From: Variovorax sp. RA8
GTDB taxonomy: Bacteria; Pseudomonadota; Gammaproteobacteria; Burkholderiales; Burkholderiaceae_C
Assembly (NCBI RefSeq): GCF_901827175.1
Contig: NZ_LR594662.1
Coordinates: forward strand, 4,278,001 to 4,342,000
Reading direction: 5' to 3'
Length of the DNA: 64,000 nucleotides
Shown: positions 60,568 to 64,000 of the stretch, one piece after another
How the letters are laid out: each line of letters begins with the position of its first letter
How positions within the stretch are numbered: the stretch's first letter is position 1
Position numbers and translations under genes: made by a program
Notes under the pieces: generated by a model
Told to the model about the DNA's origin: nothing
Databases searched by the model: none
What the model saw: the letters and a program-made list of their open reading frames with translations, nothing else

Positions 60568-61788
60568 TCAATGTGCCGACCACTGGATCGTGCTGATGTC
60601 GATGCCGTCCTGGAACATTTCCCACAGCGGGCTCAGTTCGCGGAGCTTGGCAACGTTGTGCTTGATGGTCGAGATCGCGTAGTCGATCTCTTCCTCGGTG
60701 GTGAAGCGGCCGATGGTCATGCGCAGGCTGCTGTGCGCAAGCTCGTCGCTGCGGCCGAGCGCGCGCAACACATAGCTGGGCTCCAGGCTGGCCGAGGTGC
60801 AGGCCGAGCCGCTGGACACCGCGAGGCCCTTGATGCCCATGATCAGCGACTCGCCCTCGACATAGTTGAAGCTCATGTTGAGGTTGTGCGGGACGCGGTG
60901 CTCGAGGTCGCCGTTGATGAAGACCTGCTCGACGTCCTTCAGGCCGTCGAGCAGGCGCTGCTGCAGCGCACGCGCCTTGGCGATGTCCTGCTTCATCTCG
61001 AGCTTTGCGATGCGGAAGGCCTCGCCCATCCCGACGATCTGGTGGGTGGGCAGTGTGCCCGAGCGCATGCCGCGCTCGTGGCCGCCGCCGTGCATCTGGG
61101 CTTCCAGCCGAACGCGCGGCTTGCGGCGCACGTACAGGGCGCCGATACCCTTGGGGCCGTAGGTCTTGTGCGAAGCCAGGCTCATGAGGTCGATCGGGAG
61201 CGTCTTGACGTCGATCTCGACCTTGCCGGTGGCCTGCGCCGCGTCGACGTGGAAGATCACGCCCTTCTCGCGGCAGATCGTGCCCAGCGCCACGACGTCC
61301 TGGATCACGCCGATCTCGTTGTTCACGAACATCACGCTCGCCAGGATGGTGTCGGGGCGGATCGCAGCCTTGAAAGCGTCCAGGTCGAGCAGGCCGTTTT
61401 CCTGCACGTCCATATAGGTCACCTCGAAGCCCTGGCGCTCGAGCTCGCGCGTGGTGTCGAGCACCGCCTTGTGCTCGGTCTTGACCGTGATCAGGTGCTT
61501 GCCCTTGCCCTTGTAGAAATGGGCTGCGCCCTTGAGCGCCAGGTTGTTCGACTCGGTGGCGCCCGAAGTCCAGACGATCTCGCGCGGATCAGCGCCGATC
61601 AGGTCGGCCACCTCGGTACGCGCTTTCTCCACCGCCTCTTCCGCTTCCCAGCCCCAGGCGTGGCTGCGTGATGCCGGATTGCCGAAGTGCTCGCGCAACC
61701 AGGGAATCATCGCGTCGACCACGCGCGGGTCGACCGGCGTCGTGGCGCCGTAGTCAAGATAGATCGGGAAATGGGGAGTGACATCCAT
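60568..61788 (-). CDS. iscS: Cysteine desulfurase IscS
   Basis: The 406-residue PLP enzyme has [14 protein letters not shown], the Schiff-base Lys in [14 protein letters not shown], and the mobile sulfur-carrying Cys in [17 protein letters not shown]. It takes sulfur from cysteine for cluster and tRNA modification pathways. The ending STIQWSAH matches the conserved IscS C-terminus that contacts IscU. Confidence 0.98.
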   Translation of the reverse strand: MDVTPHFPIYLDYGATTPVDPRVVDAMIPWLREHFGNPASRSHAWGWEAEEAVEKARTEVADLIGADPREIVWTSGATESNNLALKGAAHFYKGKGKHLITVKTEHKAVLDTTRELERQGFEVTYMDVQENGLLDLDAFKAAIRPDTILASVMFVNNEIGVIQDVVALGTICREKGVIFHVDAAQATGKVEIDVKTLPIDLMSLASHKTYGPKGIGALYVRRKPRVRLEAQMHGGGHERGMRSGTLPTHQIVGMGEAFRIAKLEMKQDIAKARALQQRLLDGLKDVEQVFINGDLEHRVPHNLNMSFNYVEGESLIMGIKGLAVSSGSACTSASLEPSYVLRALGRSDELAHSSLRMTIGRFTTEEEIDYAISTIKHNVAKLRELSPLWEMFQDGIDISTIQWSAH

Positions 61789-61860
61789 GGCTGGCTCGGG
61801 CTGGCGTGGGGTTGACGTTCTCTGGGATTCTTCGACGCGGCGCCGTGCGGCGCCGCCGGA

Positions 61861-62397
61861 TCAGGACTTGGCGAAGGCGTTGCCGAGGGCAAACACCGAA
61901 TTGGGTGCGTTGACCCGAATCGGCTTCACCACCGGCTGGCTTGAGATCGCCCGCTTGACGGCCGGCTTGTTCTCGATCTGCACGCCCTTGGCAATCTGGT
62001 CGTCCACCAGCTTTTGCAGCGTGACGGAATCCAGGAATTCGACCATGCGCTGGTTCAGCGAAGCCCAGAGCTCGTGGGTCATGCAACGGCCGGCCTCGCC
62101 CAGGCAGTTTTCCTTGCCGCCGCATTGCGTAGCGTCGATGGGCTCATCGACGGAAACAATGATGTCGGCCACGGTGATTTCCGATGCCTTGCGGCCCAGC
62201 GAATAACCGCCGCCGGGACCACGGGTCGACTCAACCAGTTCGTGCCGACGAAGCTTGCCGAAGAGCTGCTCGAGGTACGACAGGGAGATCTGCTGCCGCT
62301 GGCTGATTGCGGCCAGCGTGACCGGACCGGTGTTCTGGCGCAACGCCAGGTCGATCATGGCTGTGACCGCAAAACGGCCTTTGGTTGTGAGACGCAT
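61861..62397 (-). CDS. iscR: Fe-S cluster-sensing regulator IscR (Rrf2 family)
   Basis: AAAGGAG before 62397 sets the start, giving 178 residues. The Rrf2 winged helix reads MRLTTKGRFAVTAMIDLALR and QQISLSYLEQLFGKLRRHELV. Three cluster cysteines lie in TQCGGKENCLGEAGRCM. It represses the isc operon when holding a [2Fe-2S] cluster. It is the first gene of the operon, with its likely binding site about 140 bases upstream of the start. Confidence 0.97.
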   Translation of the reverse strand: MRLTTKGRFAVTAMIDLALRQNTGPVTLAAISQRQQISLSYLEQLFGKLRRHELVESTRGPGGGYSLGRKASEITVADIIVSVDEPIDATQCGGKENCLGEAGRCMTHELWASLNQRMVEFLDSVTLQKLVDDQIAKGVQIENKPAVKRAISSQPVVKPIRVNAPNSVFALGNAFAKS

Positions 62398-62535
62398 CGC
62401 AAGCTCCTTTGAGTGCTTACCGTTGAAAAGACACCTTGGCGTTGTGGGCTTTGGTGACGCCGTCTCCGCCCTTCCCGGCCCACTTCCGCTGGTGATCCCA
62501 TCGGTAGGAGCCGGTCCTTCATCGCGAAGTTCTTT

Positions 62536-62560
62536 TTGCCTGACTATTTCGCTCAAGTAT
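62536..62560 (-). promoter_or_regulatory. IscR type 1 binding site upstream of iscR
   Basis: On the minus strand ATACTTGAG, CGAAAT and AGTCAGGCAA follow one another. The first 24 bases fit the published type 1 IscR pattern (ATASYYGACTRWWWYAGTCRRSTAT) at all but three places, and the 25th also departs from it. TATACT at its edge could be the iscR -10 box, which a bound IscR would cover. This implies an iscR leader of about 150 bases. Confidence 0.7.
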
Positions 62561-62639
62561 AGCAGAAGGCCCTCCAGTCTGCTCGGGTAAACCCGATTGC
62601 AGGCCGTGAGGGCCGCTGGCGGTGCACGGCTTCCGGCGC

Positions 62640-64000
62640 TCAGGGCGCAATATTGTCCTTGCCGGGGGCGCCGAAGGCCTGCTCCCGCAACTGCGCCAAC
62701 TGATCGCGCACGCGCGCCGCCTTTTCGAATTCGAGGTTGCGCGCATGCTCGAGCATCAGCTTTTCCAGCCGTTTGATCTCCCGGGCCATGTCCTTCTCCG
62801 ACATGTCCTCGACCTTGGCGCGCTCGAGCTCGCGCTTGGCGGCTTCTTTCCCGGCTTTCTCGCTGTACACACCGTCGATCAGGTCGCGCACCTGCTTGAC
62901 GATGCTGCGCGGCGTGATGCCATGGGCCTGGTTGTAGGCGATCTGCCGCGCCCGGCGCCGCTCGGTCTCCCCGATGGCCTTCTTCATCGACTCGGTCATG
63001 CGGTCGGCATACAGGATGGCCTTGCCGTTCATGTTGCGGGCAGCGCGGCCGATCGTCTGGATCAGCGAGCGTTCGGCGCGCAGAAAGCCTTCCTTGTCGG
63101 CATCGAGGATGGCGACCAGCGAAACCTCGGGAATGTCCAGGCCTTCGCGCAGCAGGTTGATGCCGACCAGGACGTCGAAGGTGCCGAGCCGCAGGTCGCG
63201 CAGGATCTCCACCCGCTCGACCGTATCGATATCGCTGTGCAGGTAACGCACCTTGACGCCGTTGTCGCCGAGGTAGTCGGTCAGCTGCTCGGCCATGCGT
63301 TTGGTCAGGGTGGTGATCAGCACGCGCTCGTTCTTGTCGACGCGCAGCCGGATCTCCTGCAGCACGTCGTCCACCTGGTGGGTGGCCGGGCGGACCTCCA
63401 CCTCCGGGTCGATCAGGCCAGTCGGCCGCACCAGCTGCTCGACCACGTTGCCGGCATGGTCCATCTCGTACTGCGCCGGCGTGGCGGACACGAAGATGCA
63501 CTGCCGCATGCGGGTCTCGAACTCCTCGAACTTGAGCGGGCGGTTGTCCAGCGCCGAGGGCAGGCGAAAGCCATACTCGACCAGCGTGGTCTTGCGGGCC
63601 CGGTCGCCGTTGTACATGGCGCCCAGCTGGCCGATCATCTGATGACTCTCGTCGAGGAACATGAGCGCGTCCTTCGGCAGGTAGTCGGTCAGCGTGGCTG
63701 GCGGCTCGCCCGGTGCCGCTCCAGAGAGATGGCGCGTGTAGTTCTCGATGCCCTTGCAGTGGCCGATCTCGGCCAGCATTTCGAGATCGAACCGGGTGCG
63801 CTGCTCGAGCCGCTGGGCCTCGACCAGCTTGCCCGCGCCCACCAGTTCCTTGAGCCGCTGGTCGAGCTCGATCTTGATGGTTTCGACGGCGGTCAGCACT
63901 TTGTCGCGCGGCGTCACGTAGTGGCTGGACGGATAGACGGTGAAGCGCGGGATCTTCTGCCGGATGCGCCCGGTCAGCGGGTCGAAGAGCTGCAGCGTCT
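62640..64000 (-). CDS. uvrB: Excinuclease ABC subunit B, C-terminal part (gene runs past the window end)
   Basis: The frame is open to base 64000 and ends at 62640, covering about 453 C-terminal residues of UvrB (usual length about 670-700). Visible are [50 protein letters not shown] and the helicase motifs [48 protein letters not shown] and [12 protein letters not shown]. The C-terminal UVR motif ([24 protein letters not shown]) binds UvrC. It acts in nucleotide excision repair. It is on the same strand as the isc operon, with a 242-base gap. Confidence 0.97.
   Translation of the reverse strand, partial: TLQLFDPLTGRIRQKIPRFTVYPSSHYVTPRDKVLTAVETIKIELDQRLKELVGAGKLVEAQRLEQRTRFDLEMLAEIGHCKGIENYTRHLSGAAPGEPPATLTDYLPKDALMFLDESHQMIGQLGAMYNGDRARKTTLVEYGFRLPSALDNRPLKFEEFETRMRQCIFVSATPAQYEMDHAGNVVEQLVRPTGLIDPEVEVRPATHQVDDVLQEIRLRVDKNERVLITTLTKRMAEQLTDYLGDNGVKVRYLHSDIDTVERVEILRDLRLGTFDVLVGINLLREGLDIPEVSLVAILDADKEGFLRAERSLIQTIGRAARNMNGKAILYADRMTESMKKAIGETERRRARQIAYNQAHGITPRSIVKQVRDLIDGVYSEKAGKEAAKRELERAKVEDMSEKDMAREIKRLEKLMLEHARNLEFEKAARVRDQLAQLREQAFGAPGKDNIAP

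Noticed and set aside
61861..63501. A 546-codon frame extending iscR upstream through uvrB
   Set aside because: IscR has a conserved start at 62397 with AAAGGAG, and the extension overlaps uvrB in a different frame.

Overview
The window looks like chromosome of a high-G+C betaproteobacterium of the order Burkholderiales, most likely family Comamonadaceae (Variovorax-like). The pointers are dense G+C-rich coding, two orphan Bug/TctC-type solute receptors, a dihydrolipoyl dehydrogenase carrying its own lipoyl domain, a full isc operon, and many short overlapping start/stop junctions. This is inference from gene content; no database search was possible. Both ends cut a gene: a glutamine-synthetase-like gene at the left and uvrB at the right. 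No stretch longer than about 250 bases lacks a gene. I saw no CRISPR array, insertion sequence, prophage, integrase or rRNA; there is one tRNA.

Left half (1 to about 27,000) is accessory catabolism. Operon A (1-9189, +) has a glutamine-synthetase-like enzyme, a [2Fe-2S] ferredoxin and its reductase, a five-gene branched-chain-type ABC transporter, an exported amidohydrolase and a class I glutamine amidotransferase. It suggests oxygenase-based use of an amine or amide through gamma-glutamylation. Block B (9283-13178) is a LeuCD-type hydro-lyase with a Bug receptor (-), divergent from a HutC-type GntR regulator across a clear inverted repeat. An IclR regulator and a convergent LysR regulator follow. 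Operon C (15027-22105, +) encodes a 2-oxoglutarate oxygenase, a Bug receptor, a family III CoA-transferase, a crotonase, an IpdAB-like CoA-transferase-fold pair and an acyl-CoA ligase: a complete-looking but unassigned CoA-thioester pathway. Block D (22198-26963, +) has a FadR-type GntR regulator, a perfect 16-bp palindrome, a taurine/sulfonate-type ABC transporter and a sphingosine-phosphate-lyase-like PLP enzyme.

Middle (27,000 to 38,300) is mixed. It holds an alpha/beta hydrolase, a DUF6130-like exported protein, and a four-gene minus-strand operon (28492-32603). That operon contains a MotA/TolQ-like channel protein with a very long coiled-coil tail and a MotB/OmpA-like partner that keeps the membrane aspartate. 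It is a stator-type complex of unknown job and my leading candidate for an undescribed system. Then come a degenerate retropepsin-like protein, an isocitrate/isopropylmalate dehydrogenase relative, aroG, an isochorismatase-like hydrolase, a PQQ-type sugar dehydrogenase and an NlpC/P60 hydrolase.

Right half (38,300-64,000) is core metabolism. The pyruvate dehydrogenase operon aceE-aceF-lpdA (-) faces away from a PAS histidine kinase/FixJ-type regulator pair. Next are folD, prlC, a glutaredoxin-like protein, rpiA/pyrD (divergent), a holin-like/DUF883 membrane pair, an LhgO-like oxidase, a 47-residue proline-rich protein, tRNA-Val(CAC), and the isc operon iscR-S-U-A-hscB-hscA-fdx with dnaQ attached at its end, preceded by uvrB.
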